Below, piece after piece: positions 10,961 to 23,303 of a stretch of DNA of 64,000 nucleotides. The stretch is from Cryptomeria japonica. Taxonomy: Eukaryota; Streptophyta; Pinopsida; Cupressales; Cupressaceae. A model generated the notes under the pieces. The model was given only the letters and a program-made list of their open reading frames with translations, ran no database searches and was not told the DNA's origin. The DNA is taken from NCBI RefSeq assembly GCF_030272615.1, contig NC_081406.1, positions 112,003,783 through 112,067,782 on the forward strand. Direction: 5' to 3'. Position 1 is the stretch's first letter, and every line of letters starts with the position of its first letter. Both the position numbers and the translations under genes were made by a program.

Positions 10961-12425
10961 AAGTCAACTTTGAACTTGAACTTTGAATCAATTCAAAGTG
11001 CTTCAATGGTTCAAAGTGGTTCACTGGTTCAAAGTACATTATCGTCACTCATTCTCATGGGCTCAAGATGAAGAAAGCAAACAAGAAGAGATAAAAGCAA
11101 ATGATGGGGCCCGCTAGAAAGTAAACAAAAAGTTAATCCAAGCGGCCATGGTTCATGTAGGCAATCCAGTGGATGGCAATAAAAAATTGCACGGTGGACT
11201 CAGAACTGGTTGTTTGAATGGTGAAAAGCCCACCAAGCAAGGAGATGAATTTTTGCATGAAAGATTAATGTAAATGCTTATTGATTGTCTGAATATGCAA
11301 GTGTTATATATCGTTGGAAAGCTCACAAGATAGAGAGATGCATTTTTTCAACCATTTTTAATAGAAGTTTCAACACAGAGAGCAGTTGCCAGGGAATGCA
11401 TAAGATTTTTTTTCAGTGGGATTTCTTTTCCATATAGTTATAGTTCAGTTCATCATGCAACTTTCACATGGGGATAGCTATTTTTCGCATTTAGACATGC
11501 AAATTTTTAAACAAGAGGTTCATTTTTTCAATGGAGCTATTTAGGGTGAGACTGGCAATTCCATATTCAGTAATGAGGGTTTCTCTTCATGCAAGATCCG
11601 TGGCAGTCCTTTTGAGCAGCAAAGATTATTATTTTATAGTATTATGCATGAGTTTTTATGCCATTTTGGGGCATATTCATCCAAGACTTTTCTCATGCAA
11701 TTAGTTTAGGGTTTTGAAGGGGATTCATCATGATTTCTATATATTCCTTCTCTCCTTTTTTCCCTCTGGTTCTTTCTTTTTTTGCATACACTTTTTTGCA
11801 AAAAATCATTGTAGCTCAGCAGTATTTGAGTTTTGTAACAACAACACTCCTTTATTTTTCAGTAATATAGCAGCAAATTTCCTTCTTGGTACTTCTTGTA
11901 TTATCTAGTGAATGAATGATTTGATATTTTCCTGTGATTTTTATCCTCTAATTTATCTCATTCAGTCAATTTGTGGTGCAAGGAGATACATGTTAGTTGC
12001 AGGTTCTAGTTTGTGTTAGTTGATTTTAATTGCTTGAAGTTATGAAAACTTGTTGTTTTCCTTCATGCATGCATTAAATTCATCTCTTTCTAGGAAATGT
12101 TTATGCATCTACATGTTCAGTTGAGTTGTGAAGCAATCAGGGTTATTTGTTGAAGATTTTGTGAGTTAAGTAGGTTGTAGATCTCAGATAAGATATTTGG
12201 TGCATCACCTGCATTAGAATAGATTTTTATTACATACAAGCTTTCTATCCCTTTTCTTATCAATAGTATTTACAAGAGATTCACCAAACAGGAAGTCGGC
12301 CTGATCTCCAAAGATTCACCTTCACTTTGAGCAACCCATAGGCTCAAAGGTGTTTCCATGTTTCATAGGATTGCTATTTTTTGAACTTAGCATCACGGGT
12401 GCAATCCTTAGTGACAACAGTAACC

Positions 12426-13296
12426 AATATTTATGAGCAGATGCACAGAAAACTTCTCTATCAATTCTTCAAACTTGGATCTTCTTTTGCCAATGTGTGT
12501 GCATTGAATTCATTCAGACTCTTATAACCATCAAAGACCCTTGGAATCTTATGTGGCTAGCTATGTAAGTTATTCTAAGTTCAAAAGCATTCTGGATAGA
12601 ACCTTGTTGCTAGCAAGCTTTTAGGGCTCCGACGAGGTTATAAACTATAATATCTCAAATATTTCTCCATTGCCAGCAAGCGTCCATAGCCTTGATGGAG
12701 TTATTTGTATGTTCCCATAGTCAAGCTTTTTATTATCGCACTTGTATGTGTGATATTTCAATAATATATCATTTTTTATTTTGCCTTTTGATAGAAAGTG
12801 GCATAGTATTTTTCTTTTCTTTTTCTTCATTTTCTTGCCTTGACTTGTAAGTAAAGAAACCTACGTGGGTATGATAATTATAGCGGCCTTGAAGTAGATT
12901 TTTGGATTTTTCACTAGCCACATGACCAACTAGGTATCTGTAATGACTTAAAGCATTGATTAATATGTGAGGTATAGCGAATGATAGATTTTGGGTAACA
13001 AGGTTCAATAGTGAAACCTCTACTCAACCATAGATAAAGCTTAATGACAAGGTGATGTTTGAAACTAAATGACTAAAGGCCTCCTAAAAACTTCATGATC
13101 AAGTATATAGGAAATACGTCTACCTTCTTTCCTTTCATTACAGATAGGTGAACAACTCTGACAATCATCTTGTGCTATTGATGCAACTATATGAGAAAGA
13201 AATAATGGTATACAACTATATGTTGTGCAAGTAACTATGATGTATTGTGAAATGAAGATATGCAATGCAGTACTGAAAATTGAAGTGGACCCACCC
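12426..13296. other. No gene recognised; probable tail of Tat fragment A
   Basis: AT-rich sequence with only short chance frames. On the minus strand it lies directly downstream of the integrase end of Tat fragment A, so it may be that element's 3' non-coding region. No polypurine tract or LTR border was found. Confidence 0.4.
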
Positions 13297-14346
13297 TTAG
13301 ATGTAATATCTTCTTAGGGGCATGTTGTTAATGGGATCGAGGAGTGGATCTCCCTCCATCATTTTCAAATTATAAGCATTTCTTCCAACTACTTTGGTTA
13401 TAACAAAAGGACCTAACCAGTTAGGCTCGAACTTTCCTAGTTTTTTGCATTCAATGAGATTCCTTTGATTTTCTTTAAGAATGACATCACCTACCTCAAA
13501 GAAACATGGGTTCACTCTTTTATTGTAGCTTCTTCTCATTTTGTTTTTATATCCTTTTAAATGATTTAGAGCGTTTTACCATTGTTCATCTAGGAACTAT
13601 AGTTCTTGTAAGCGTGCTACTCTGTAGTCTTCTTCTGAGATAATGTTTTTCAGAGAGACTCTTAGTGATGGCAATTCTACCTTGATAGGTAAAATAGCCT
13701 CTAAACCATAAACTAAAGAGTAAGGTGTGGTACTAGTGGTTGTGCGGACACCAGTTCGATAGGCCCAGAGAGTTGGATTTAGCTAGAGATGCCAATCTCA
13801 TCCAGTATCATTGGCAACTTTCTTTAAAATTTTCAGAATAGTCTTGTTTGTTGCCTCAACTTGACCATTGCTTTGGGGATAATAGGGTGTCACAAAATGT
13901 TGTTGGATGTGAAATTGGTTGCAAAGTTCACTTACTTCTTAATTTTTGAAGGATCGTCCGTTGTCAGTTATCATGTACATGGGAACTCCATATGTGCAAA
14001 TGATATAATAAAAATGAATTTAGCTATTTTCTTTCTTGTTGTGAAGGTCATCGGGATTACCTCAACCCATTTTGTGAAGTACTCAGTAGCTGTGAGAATA
14101 AACTTATGTCTATTAGAGGAGGTGGGGTTTATTTTCCCTACAAGATCTAATCCCCATTTTGAAAATGACCATGGTGATGTTATTGACTGAAGATCTTGAG
14201 CAGGTGCATGAATCAGGTTTCCATGCATTTGGCATTACTTGCATATTTGGACATACTTGTAAGCATCCTTTTCCATTGTAGGCCAATAATAACCCGTTTG
14301 TAACAATGTTTTTGCTAGGGTTGGTCCAGAAGAATGTGCCCCACAT
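13297..14346 (-). pseudogene. Tat fragment A: integrase (decayed)
   Basis: Read on the minus strand, the order is the remains of the zinc module and a linker with DLIHAPAQDLQSI (written GNLIHAPAQDL here). KWGLDLVGKI follows with the first Asp, then YFTKWVEVIP. MITDNGRSF holds the second Asp and SNGQVEATNK the catalytic Glu. The C-terminal part has NWLGPFVI (GPY/F-like) and ends LRRYYI at 13297. Many stops and frame changes interrupt it. The closest visible relative is element G at 29466-30956 of this window, which has the same segments in the same order. Confidence 0.8.
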
Positions 14347-14978
14347 ATTCCATCATGAACTTCTTCAAGGTAATTTGTGCCTTCTCAACATTGAGGCATC
14401 TGAGTAAGGTGCCATCTACACTTTTTCTATACAAAGTGTTAGCAATGATTGAATGTCTTGACAATTGTCAGATGAGTGCCTTCCTTTGATTCTGTGAAAG
14501 ATTAGGAGGTACATATTGATCATGCAGGTATGCATATATATCTCTATACGATGGGGACTAAGCACCTATTATCATACATATATATATATATATATATTTA
14601 GTGGATGGTATTTCATGAGCTGGCACAATGAGTTGTTCCACTTGAAATGCAAAGTGAGTTCCATCATGTGGCATATCCAAGAGAGAGCCTATTGTTGCCA
14701 TTGCATCAGCTGTCTTATTCTGCACTCTTGGTATTTGTTCAAATGTTACATTGGTGAAGTGATGTTTGTATTATTCTACTAATATTTTGTAGGGTGTTAG
14801 CTTATCATCTTTTGTATTGTAATCATCATTGATTTGATTAATAATAAGTTGTGAGTCTCCGAAGACTTGAAGTTCCATGATTTTCTATTGTAGTGCAGTA
14901 CAAAGTCCTACCACTAGGGCTTCATATTCGATGATGTTATAGGTGCAAGGGAAGTTGATGCTGAATGTTTTGGGAATT
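14347..14978 (-). pseudogene. Tat fragment A: C-terminal half of extra RNase H and linker
   Basis: The minus strand reads PKTFSINFPCTYNIIEYEALVVGL (the Glu region), then LQVFGDSQLIINQI (Asp) and PRVQNKTADAMATI (Asp). A linker to the integrase follows. A pure AT microsatellite at about 14576-14597 interrupts the linker. This is the continuation of the domain whose N-terminal half lies at 15754-15935, beyond a solo LTR. Confidence 0.78.
14576..14597. repeat. AT microsatellite
   Basis: About eleven TA units lie inside the decayed coding region of Tat fragment A. Confidence 0.9.
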
Positions 14979-15753
14979 TGAAGCAATCACCAATGAGGAG
15001 GGACCTCAAGGAGATTAGTCCAAACCGGCCAACAAGAGTTAACACAATGGAAACACACATATATGATGGAGGCAATGCAAAACAAATAATTTTATTGCAT
15101 GAAAAGGTAATTACATCCAACCGGTAACAACTGGGTTACAACATACTGGTACACAGGCCTAGTAGAATAGGTCGCACCGGGACCTTGAATCGAAAGACCT
15201 ATCTTCTAGGCATAGTCTATCTATCTGATACTTCTTTATTCTCTTGATTTGATTGATTCCTATCAATTGCATTCTAAAGCATGATTACAAATATATATAT
15301 ATCAATCCAAAGGATCAGGTCAGCCCAAAAGGATCAAAACCCTAACGTGCAGAAATGAATGAGGTGGGCCTTCAAAAAATCCAAAGGATGAAACATAGAA
15401 GGTCGGCCACATGCCAAGAAACATTGAGATCAATGTCCAAGGCTTTGCAAACATCGGAATGGGTTCTGGTAGATCACCAGAATAGGTCTTAGGCAACCGG
15501 TAACAAAGGAACAACTAGTAACAAGAAACTATCAAGGAAATTGGTAGCGATATGTTACCGGAAAGTGATCCAAATGAGATGTGGTTAGAAAGAAAGCAGG
15601 GTGATCAAGTCTTCAAGAAGAATCCAACTCTAAAAGAAACTAGTGTGCCAAAACTGGGACACACAGAAAGGAAAACTGTAAACTGCAAACAAAAAAAATA
15701 AAAATGTTTTGGTTGATGCAAGATTGCTGTGAACCGGGGATTCTCCAACATCA
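14979..15753 (-). mobile_element. Solo LTR delta, inserted in Tat fragment A
   Basis: The 775-bp LTR reads TGAAGCAATC...CCAACATCA on the plus strand. It is flanked by a perfect 5-bp duplication GAATT (14974-14978 and 15754-15758). Removing it restores the reading of the extra RNase H across ITPQGDSI-PKTFSINFP. It is clearly homologous along its length to the 5' LTR of element B at 24444-25215, so both belong to one gypsy family. The flanking duplication argues that it is an independent solo LTR and not B's 3' LTR. Confidence 0.85.
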
Positions 15754-15935
15754 GAATTGAATCTCCTTGAGGAGTTATGAATATAATTCCTTCTCCTACT
15801 CCATGATTTGTGTGAGACCCATCAAAGAATAGTTTCCATTTTGTTTGTGCTGACAGTATAAATACTGATTCATCTAGAAAATCTACCACCATTAGATGAT
15901 TGTCTTGTAGGGGTGCTTCCATGAACTTCCTTCCA
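15754..15935 (-). pseudogene. Tat fragment A: N-terminal half of extra RNase H
   Basis: The minus strand gives MEAPLQDNHLMVVDF, then TKWKLFFDGSHTNHG and IIFITPQGDSI, the first strand region of the archaeal-type RNase H with its catalytic Asp (FFDGS). It aligns with ADAPLIGDHPL...WKLYFDGSYTRHG in element G. Upstream of about 15935 the sequence switches abruptly to the protease of a different gypsy family, so RT and the ordinary RNase H of A are missing. Confidence 0.75.
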
Positions 15936-16471
15936 TCTACTAGATAGATTCTAGTATTTGTACAACTTCATTCTTCAAAGGTTCCTCCAAAGGTAACAAG
16001 GTTTGCTTCATCCAATTGGCCATAATAGTGTATATATTCTTCCTCCCATCATGTATTGCCTGTCTATCAAACTGCCAAGGTCTTCCCAACAAAAGATGAC
16101 AAATGTCCATAAGTATAATATCACACAAAACTTCATAATGATAATCCCCAATTTTTTAGTTTTACTAAACAATGTTCACTTACTAACAACTTATGTTCAT
16201 CTTGAATCCATGCTATTTGGTAAGGCTTAGGGTGTTTCAATCTCTCCAATTTCAACTTATTCACCATCTCTTCTGAAACAAGATTATCTGAACTACCATG
16301 ATTAATAACAACTTTACAACACTTACCAGATACCTTACATCTGGTCTTGAATAGGTTCTTCCTCTGCAAGGGTTCTTTATCTTCTCCGGTATGACACAAA
16401 TCTCTCCTCATCATCAACAGTTCTCCATCTTCCAATTTATTATCTGATCCGGTGGAGTTCTCCTCCACCAC
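15936..16471 (-). pseudogene. Gypsy element B: retropepsin-like protease (decayed)
   Basis: The minus strand shows TRCKVSGKCCKVVINHGSSDN, where the usual D-[ST]-G reads N-H-G, so the catalytic Asp is lost. LVSEEMVNKLKLERLKHPKPY follows, and after a frame change MCDIILMDICHLLLGRPWQFD (the GRPW motif). It ends LPLEEPLKNEVVQILESI. RT, RNase H and integrase of B are absent; the sequence jumps to Tat fragment A near 15936. Confidence 0.78.
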
Positions 16472-17431
16472 TGCTGCTCTTTTGGTAGTCCCTCACTTCT
16501 TACATTCAAATGCACGGTGTCCTTCTCCTCCACATTTAAAACGGGTTCCTTTGAATGTCCTTTTGTCTTGTCTTCCAAAGTTCTCATTCTGGTAACCATT
16601 CAGTTCTCTCCTTCGGTAGAAATTTCTATCATCCTTCTGGTATGAATTACCTTCTTTTCTCACTTCCTTGTCCTTGTTTTGATATGTACTGGTTCCTCTT
16701 CCTCCATTGTATCCTCTTCCTCCTTGAAATATTCCTCTAGTAAAACTTCCACCTCTACCTCTCTGTCTTTGCTCATGCCTCTTATTCAACTTTTCTTCAG
16801 CCTTTATTGCATACTGGTAAGCCTCTTCAACACTCTCTAATTTGATCATACTAAGTTCATCTTGTATAGACATCCACAATCCATTAAAATATCTTACAAT
16901 TTGTTCAATTTCATCATAAACATGTCCAGATCTGATGTTCAATTTGTAAAATGCTTTGGTGTACTCCTTCACACTAGATTCCTTCTATCTGAGACCCTAC
17001 AACTTTCAGAACAAATCTACTTGATAATTTGTCGGGACAAACTTTGATTTTAACTTAGCAATCATCCTATCCCACATTTTAATATTTTCTTTACCTCTTC
17101 TTTTCCTATCAACTTGCAAGTGTTCCCACCAAATAGATGCATGACCCTTCAACCGAGTACAGACATATTTCACCTTCCTCTCTTCTACAGTGTTTTCAAA
17201 ATCAAAATACTTCTCCATCTCTGAGATCCAATCCATCAATTCATATGAATCTAACTTCCCATCATATTCTGGTGGGGTAAAATGAGGTTTAGTGTTTGCC
17301 CTGCTCAAAACCCTTATAAACATTTCCTCCTCTGGATCAATTGTCGATAGGTTTACTTGTTCTGTTAGGGCTTCTTCTCCCTCATCTTCGCTCACATCCT
17401 CAACATGTTAGCCTCTTCTTTGGACTGTCTC
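16472..17431 (-). pseudogene. Gypsy element B: gag (C-terminal part), split by element C
   Basis: From the minus strand: ALTEQVNLSTIDPEEEMF, a capsid-like helical region with GHASIWWEHLQVDRKRRG and MWDRMIAKLKSKFVP, then SSVKEYTKAFYKLNIRSG. An RG/Q-rich basic stretch follows, and a zinc knuckle whose first Cys is replaced by Arg (RFKCGGEGHRAFEC). The WWEHL pattern is typical of chromovirus-like plant gag. Stops occur near 16490 and in 16975-17005. The N-terminal codons lie beyond the inserted element C, at 24233-24336. Confidence 0.82.
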
Positions 17432-18359
17432 TGTTAGATACTTGGTTAATCCCAAAGATACTAAGAGGGAGGGGGGGTGAATCAGTGTCTAACCAGTAGA
17501 TGAAAGATTTAAACTTATTTGCAATTTTGTAATTGAAATTAATATACCAATAAGCAAACAATAATGCAGTAAAGAGAAACAAAAGAATCTACATCAATGC
17601 ACACCATAACACATATATTTTGGCGAGGAAACCCGATAAGGGAAAAACCTCGGTTAGATTTGTGACCCACAATATTTACTCACTGGCCAATATGAATAAA
17701 TATTACTCAGTACAAAAGGGGTTTGCACATGCAAGAAAGCCAACTACCTAGAGCTCACTACTCAACAAAAATGGAGTCACACTGACTACAATACTGATGT
17801 AAATGCAAAATTGAACTCTTACAACTTGCATCAAAATGCTAGATGAGTTCTTTGTTATGCTATGTTTGATACCAGCCCTTCCTCTACGAAAAACCCTAGC
17901 TGGTATGCTTTTAAATGATTCTACTTACACATAATAGTCTTCGCTCTGCTTTGGTTCTTATTCACTCCAAAATAAACACATCAACATGCATATACAACTA
18001 TTCGCTATCATATCTCTATCCTATCTCATATCATCACTTTCATACTACTTTTCACTACACACCAAATGATCTGCAAGAACTCATAAATATATGAGTCATT
18101 AAAATATAATATGTTGGCCATACAATTATAATGTATGTTACAATTTATTTCGCATAAACAATACTATTGTCAAGTCGACTTGGAATGCCGGTATGACCTG
18201 CTGCCGGTGTAACCTGAATGCCAGTGTGAATAAACCTTGTTGTATCTGCCGGTGCCGGTAGGTGAAGTCTATTGCTGGTTGAACTTGTAGAACCTTTTTG
18301 AACCTTGTTGCCATCAATGACAACATCCACCTTTCTCATCTGAGTGTATAATGCCAACA
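17432..18359 (-). repeat. Element C 3' LTR
   Basis: This 928-bp LTR begins TGTTAGATAC on the plus strand and ends ATGCCAACA. It is near-identical in layout to 23304-24232. A G-rich run followed by TGAATCAG lies at about 17466-17486, within the U5-side end of the LTR. TATA-like GTGTATAATG sits at the other end. Confidence 0.9.
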
Positions 18360-18378
18360 ATCTCCCCCTTTGGCATTA
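18360..18378 (-). other. Element C polypurine tract
   Basis: The minus strand reads ATGCCAAAGGGGGAGAT directly before the 3' LTR's TGTTGG. It has the expected place and composition for the plus-strand primer. Confidence 0.8.
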
Positions 18379-18585
18379 ATGGCAACACTCATGAGAAAAA
18401 TCAAAAACCAAAAACTGAGAGTGCTCCCCTTGAGCAAATGATCTCCTTCTGTTCACTTTTCACCATGCCTTACTTTGTACATTTTTCTCACTATACCACT
18501 CCCCCTTTGACATCAATGACAAAGGATGTCAAAATTATCAAAAATTCAAAAATTACCTAGATACCTGAAGTCAGTTATGTACAAT

Positions 18586-21500
18586 CTAAAAAATATCTGC
18601 AAGAACTAAGTTAAGACCCTGCAGGAACTTTGTACTGTCGGTAATTATTACTTCAGTCTGCCTGATCATCCTGGTAAGATAGTGCATTTTTTGTTCCGGT
18701 GATCTATCTCCTTGAATTGTTGCCTTGGATAGTTCATTCTGGTGAGTTAGTAGATTGTCCAATCTTGGACCAAGCTTATTCTTCAACTCCTAGGTTTTCA
18801 TTTTCAATCTAGCATTTTCTTTTTCCAGATTTTCAATCTTTTCTTCATGAGTAGCCATTTCCTAATCTAAGAATGATGTTAATTCTGAAGAACCAATTAT
18901 GTTATCTGCAATATCATCAATCTCCTTCTAAGTTTTCTTGATTTGATCATCAATATCTTCAGTTAAATGATGAGGTTTGCGAGCTTCCCGGTATAATTCC
19001 TTATATTCCAAAATAGTGGAATTCAATGCCGGTAGCAATGAATCAGTCTGTTGAGTACAATCCTTTATGGTTTTACCAAAGAATTATTCCTTTTCTTTAT
19101 TTACTCTTTCTTGAATAGTCTCCTCATTTATTTTTTCTAATGTTTGAATGTTAGTATAATTGAATTTAGACAATGTGTCCAATTTACCTATTGAGCCAAC
19201 AATGTGATCTACCTTGCACTCCTATGCAATCATCTGCAAAATCGGTAGAGAGTCATCTACAACCTTGAATGCTAAGGCATTACACTTAGTTATTTTCTTT
19301 ATGGAATCCAATAATACATCAGTGATAGTTTTTGGTTTGAAATCCATAGTGGAAGTACTGGGAGAATTGCTAGGTTCTACATTAAGTTTCTTCTCTTCTC
19401 CTGTTATCTGTTTAGCTACCTTAAGCACTTCCTTATCCTCATTCTCACTCTTATTCTCTACCGATTCAGATGCTATCTATTCTTGTTCTTTTTCAACTGG
19501 TATCTCAACATTCTGCTGAGTGTCAACTACCTTGATGGGTGAGTTAGAGATCTCAACATTTACAGATTCTGATTTCTTCTCCTCAAAAATTTCTGAAATA
19601 GAGGTATTATCCATTACAATATTGATGTCCCGAGTGTCAAAATTCATTGTGAATAGAATGTTTGACTCAGGATCAACATCATCTATTTTTACTTCCTCTG
19701 ATATCTTTTCTTCGGGCTGATTCTGCACATCTGCCAATATCTCTGCTACTGCTGGTGGGGTGTCCTGAGCCGGTGGTGGTAAGTTATCTTTTATTGTGAA
19801 GTCAGGTACACTGTCAACCTTATTCTTTCATTTATCTCCTTTTTGGTATACCTTAGTAAAATATTTGTCGACCTTTTGTCTTTCCTTTTCTTCTCTTTTG
19901 TCTTTCTCCACAAAGAAAATATCCCATTTATTTGCTATCTCATCTGCTATTTCCTTTATTCTATCGGCCATGAGGCTTACTTGCCAGTGACCACTTGCAA
20001 AACCAGTTATGTTAGCTTCAGCTATCAATTCATCTATTTCTTGTCTATATTTAACTGGATGAACAACCAACAGTGCTTCAACCTTCAATTTCTTGTCCAG
20101 TTCTATAATAGACATTCTTTTAGCTTCAAGTCTCAGATATAAGTCATTAGGGAGAACATTAATGACTTCAATAAGAACTTTCTTATATATATCTAAGTAC
20201 AAAATTATGCTCTCTTTAATAGTGTCTTTATTTGAATCTTTAAAAGAATGATAAAACTTACTAACATTACTGAGATTTCCATCCCGAGTTATTTCATTAA
20301 CAAGCTCTTCTGGGGAAAGAGTATCAGATACCTTTTGTTCCGGTTTCTTCTGTGTAACCTTCTTCTTCGGACTGCTAGGCTCTCTCACAACCTGTTCTTT
20401 CTTTCTAAGTGTCCTTGTCTTCTTAGGTGATGGAGTAGGTGTCGGTGAGGATTTTCTCTTCTTCCTATCCACCCTTTTAAATTTTGCAGCCTTGTCACTA
20501 TCAGAGTCGGATGAGGTAACGACAGGGGAAATATGTGTTACCAGTTGTTGTTTAGATTTTCTTTCTTTTGAAGCAACACCACTCATCTGATCAAGTTTCA
20601 ACAATCCCTTTGTAACATCTTCAACAAACTTTGAAGCATCTTTCAATATTTTATCTCTTTTCTTCCTTTTCTTCTAAATATCAACATCTTTTTCTATGGT
20701 CTCAGCAGTGCCAAAGATCTTTTCACTAGGTTTCAGTTGTGCATCTAGAAGTATCTTGGCATAAGATTCCAAAATGTTTGAGTCCACTTCATATCCCATC
20801 TCAGTTACCCAAACAGTTCTAGTTTTAACTGCCTCCATCCATATTTCATCTCCCTTAACAACAAAGCATATCTATTTGTCATATTTATCAACAATATTCT
20901 GAGGGATTCTTTCCCTTTGCTTCATTTTAGCTTGAATTTTTTTGAAATATTCCTTTACTTGCTTGTTACCTTCTGAACCCATGCAGGTAATTGCCTCCTT
21001 AATCTATTTTCCAACAAAAATATCATAGGCAAAGTCTTTGTGGCCTATACCGAGAATCTCCTTCGAGAAGTATAGCATTAAACATACAATCAAATTTCCA
21101 AATTTGAAGGTTCCCTTTTTATCACCTTTGATTTTGTCCAAATTTTCTATTAGTTCATCTTTCAACCACTCACAAATGTCAATTTGAGCATTGTTCTTTA
21201 TCATCTCATAAGCATTGTGAATGCATAGACTGGAAACATAATTCAACCTATTTGTATGTGCAACCTTATATCCAATAACCATACTGGCATAGTTAACATT
21301 GTTATCAGTTATGTCGCTAACCCTAAGTGATATATTATTAGATGTAGCATCGGTTAAGTTCATAACCTCTTTGTTTGGAATTTTCTTCTTCTTCTCAGGC
21401 CTTGTATCAGTAGAGGGTAAACATATAACAACCCTAATTTCTTCCTTAGTGATTTTGTAAACTAAGTCTAGCCATAAGAATTCACCGTGAACTCTACTAA

Positions 21501-21849
21501 GAACATATCAGACAGTTTCATCTTCAAATTCAGGCATATAAAGGATGTATATGAACCCTAAATCTTCCATAATATTATGTTAAGGTTTGATTACACCTTG
21601 TTTGTTTGTGATGACATTCATGAACATGTTCTTTATATCCTCAGACCCTAAATCTTCAATATTACAGAGAATGTATGCCCTAGGGTATTCTGCAAATACA
21701 ACTCCCTTCAGAATTTTTGAAAATGCACCAATAGAGTCATCCATCTTAGCTATCTTAGGGATTATCTTAAAGACTGGTCTAGGACGTTTTATATTCTCCA
21801 CAATAGTAGAGTTTACAATGAATTCAGGGATGGAAGATGAAGAAGCCAT
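18586..21849 (-). pseudogene. Element C ORF2: conserved protein of unknown function
   Basis: It starts at ATG (minus, 21849), MASSSSIPEFIVNS, and runs with several stops and frame changes to about 18586. In order there is an N-terminal block, then VLSRVHGEFLWLD with YKITKEEI (about 21510-21430) and SMVIGYKVAHTNRLNYVSS. IDICEWLKDELIENLDKI, then FKFGNLIVCLMLYFSKE follow (21363-21004). A Lys/Ser/Pro-rich basic linker (PTPTPSPKKTRTLRKKE), LPNDLYLRL, KWDIFFVEKDKREEKERQK, an acidic segment and a helical tail complete it. Element E ORF2 (50169-53282) carries the same blocks in the same order. I recognise no enzyme, capsid or envelope motif; function unknown. Confidence 0.7.
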
Positions 21850-22152
21850 GTCGTAAAATAAATACCTTATAAGTGAAAACCTTGGATGCCCTGAAAATCT
21901 TTGCTTCTTCACTTTTTTAATGTCGGTGCTCTACTGTTATGCTCTTCAAATACTTGAATGCTTGGTGAATCGAAATGAGAAATTTCAATGCTTTATAACC
22001 AAAAAGTTAACTGACAACAACAATAAATGCTTCGTCGGTTATGTAACTCAACATATGTGCCGGTAAAGAAGATTTATGACTTCTTACCACCATCTGAGGG
22101 TAAAATGCATGATCTTCAATTAGTTTTCTTACCCCTAAAGATTGTTCCTTAG

Positions 22153-23233
22153 TTAGATGAAGAGTCTCTTACCATTGCAGGATTGCTCTGTTCTAGCCGG
22201 TGCAGAGCCAGATTCATCATTTCTTTGATCTCTCTTCTTGACCCATTGTTTAGATAATTCTTGCTTGATTTCATTCACCTTTTCCTTGCCTTTTTCATTA
22301 GATCCTCTATTGTTTGTTGGTACATTCTTGATTTTGCAAAATCTTGCACTATGCCCAATCTTGTTGCATGCATAATAGGTTACATTGTTTCTTTGAATAG
22401 CTTTTCCATAACCTTGCTTGGTTTGAGTTCTGCACTGATTAGATAGATGTCCAAATCTACCACAAGCATAGCATTTTACATTCATTCTACAATTATTTGA
22501 GTTATGACCATGTTTATTGCATTTGGAACGTTGACCAGTGGACGAGTTTGTATTTTGATTATTCCTATATCTACACTGATTTTCTCTATGACCAAATTTG
22601 TTGCATTGGGTTGCTTTACTGGTTTGCTATGATCATGATTGTTTGTAGTTCCATAACTTTCTCCATGTTCAAATCCAAGTCCAACTATTTCTCCATTAGG
22701 TTTTTGACTTTTCAACATATCATCAAGCTTGTCTAAGCTCTTTTTGAATTTGTCCTTGTATTCATTTGCAGCGTCCAACTCACCTTCCAAAGTGCTAACT
22801 TGTCTCATAAGTTTCTCTTTGTCATGTTGCATCTGAATCAACTCTATTTTAAGCATATCATTTTCACAACTAAGCCTTTTAGATTCATTTGGTCTTTCAT
22901 TAAGTCATCTGGCCAAATCTTCCTGATTCTTTTTTTGTCTTCAATATCCTTACATAGTCTCATGGTTAAATCTTGCATCTAATTCTTCATGTTACTATTC
23001 TCTTGTCTCAGCTTCTCTGCAATATCTTTGAGAGTTTCTTTTTCTTCATCATCTCATTTTTGTAGTTGCACATGTAATTCTTTTCTCTTATTTTGTGTCA
23101 TGACTAGGTTTTCTTGAAGTGCTTTGATGAATTCTCAAGTAGATCTGAGTTCTTCTTCCAGTTTGATATTCTTTAATTTTTGTGCATCAAAATCTTCGAG
23201 AGCCACTTCCAACTGTTGTCTCAAACTTTCCAT
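22153..23233 (-). pseudogene. Element C ORF1: coiled coil plus zinc knuckles (gag-like)
   Basis: The minus-strand ATG at 23233 opens MESLRQQLEVALEDF. Heptad-like helical stretches follow to about 22660 (for example KLMRQVSTLEGELDAANEYK). At least four zinc knuckles of the C-x2-C-x4-H-x4-C type then appear across a frameshift near 22610: CNKFGHRENQC (first part lost), CNKHGHNSNNC, CYACGRFGHLSNQC and YACNKIGHSARFC. Nucleic-acid binding in a particle is inferred from the knuckles. No capsid-type WWxxL or UBN2 pattern was seen. Stops near 23140, 23055 and 22980 show decay. Confidence 0.72.
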
Positions 23234-23288
23234 TGGTACCGGTTTCAAAATCTTCCTCAAGCTATTAGGCTTCTACAAATAAAGGACC

Positions 23289-23301
23289 ATGCTCTGATAC
23301 C
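23289..23301 (-). other. Element C primer binding site
   Basis: The minus strand reads TGGTATCAGAGCA two bases after the 5' LTR end (TCTAACA). It is complementary to the 3' end of plant initiator methionine tRNA (established knowledge). Confidence 0.88.
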
Positions 23302-23303
23302 AA

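Larger units (their letters stand above)
8765..12425 (+). mobile_element. Non-coding 3' region, probably tail and 3' LTR of beta
   Basis: There is no coding frame of substance. It follows directly on beta's integrase, in the place of a 3' non-coding region plus 3' LTR, but I cannot define a polypurine tract or an LTR start. A plausible LTR end is CCTTAGTGACAACA near 12419. It contains a 14-bp palindrome CTTTGGCGCCAAAG (9417-9430), degenerate repeats (9660-10960), a 64-bp duplication (10111-10238), a TATA-like CTATATAAAG near 10498, and T-rich stretches around 11700-11900. Confidence 0.4.
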
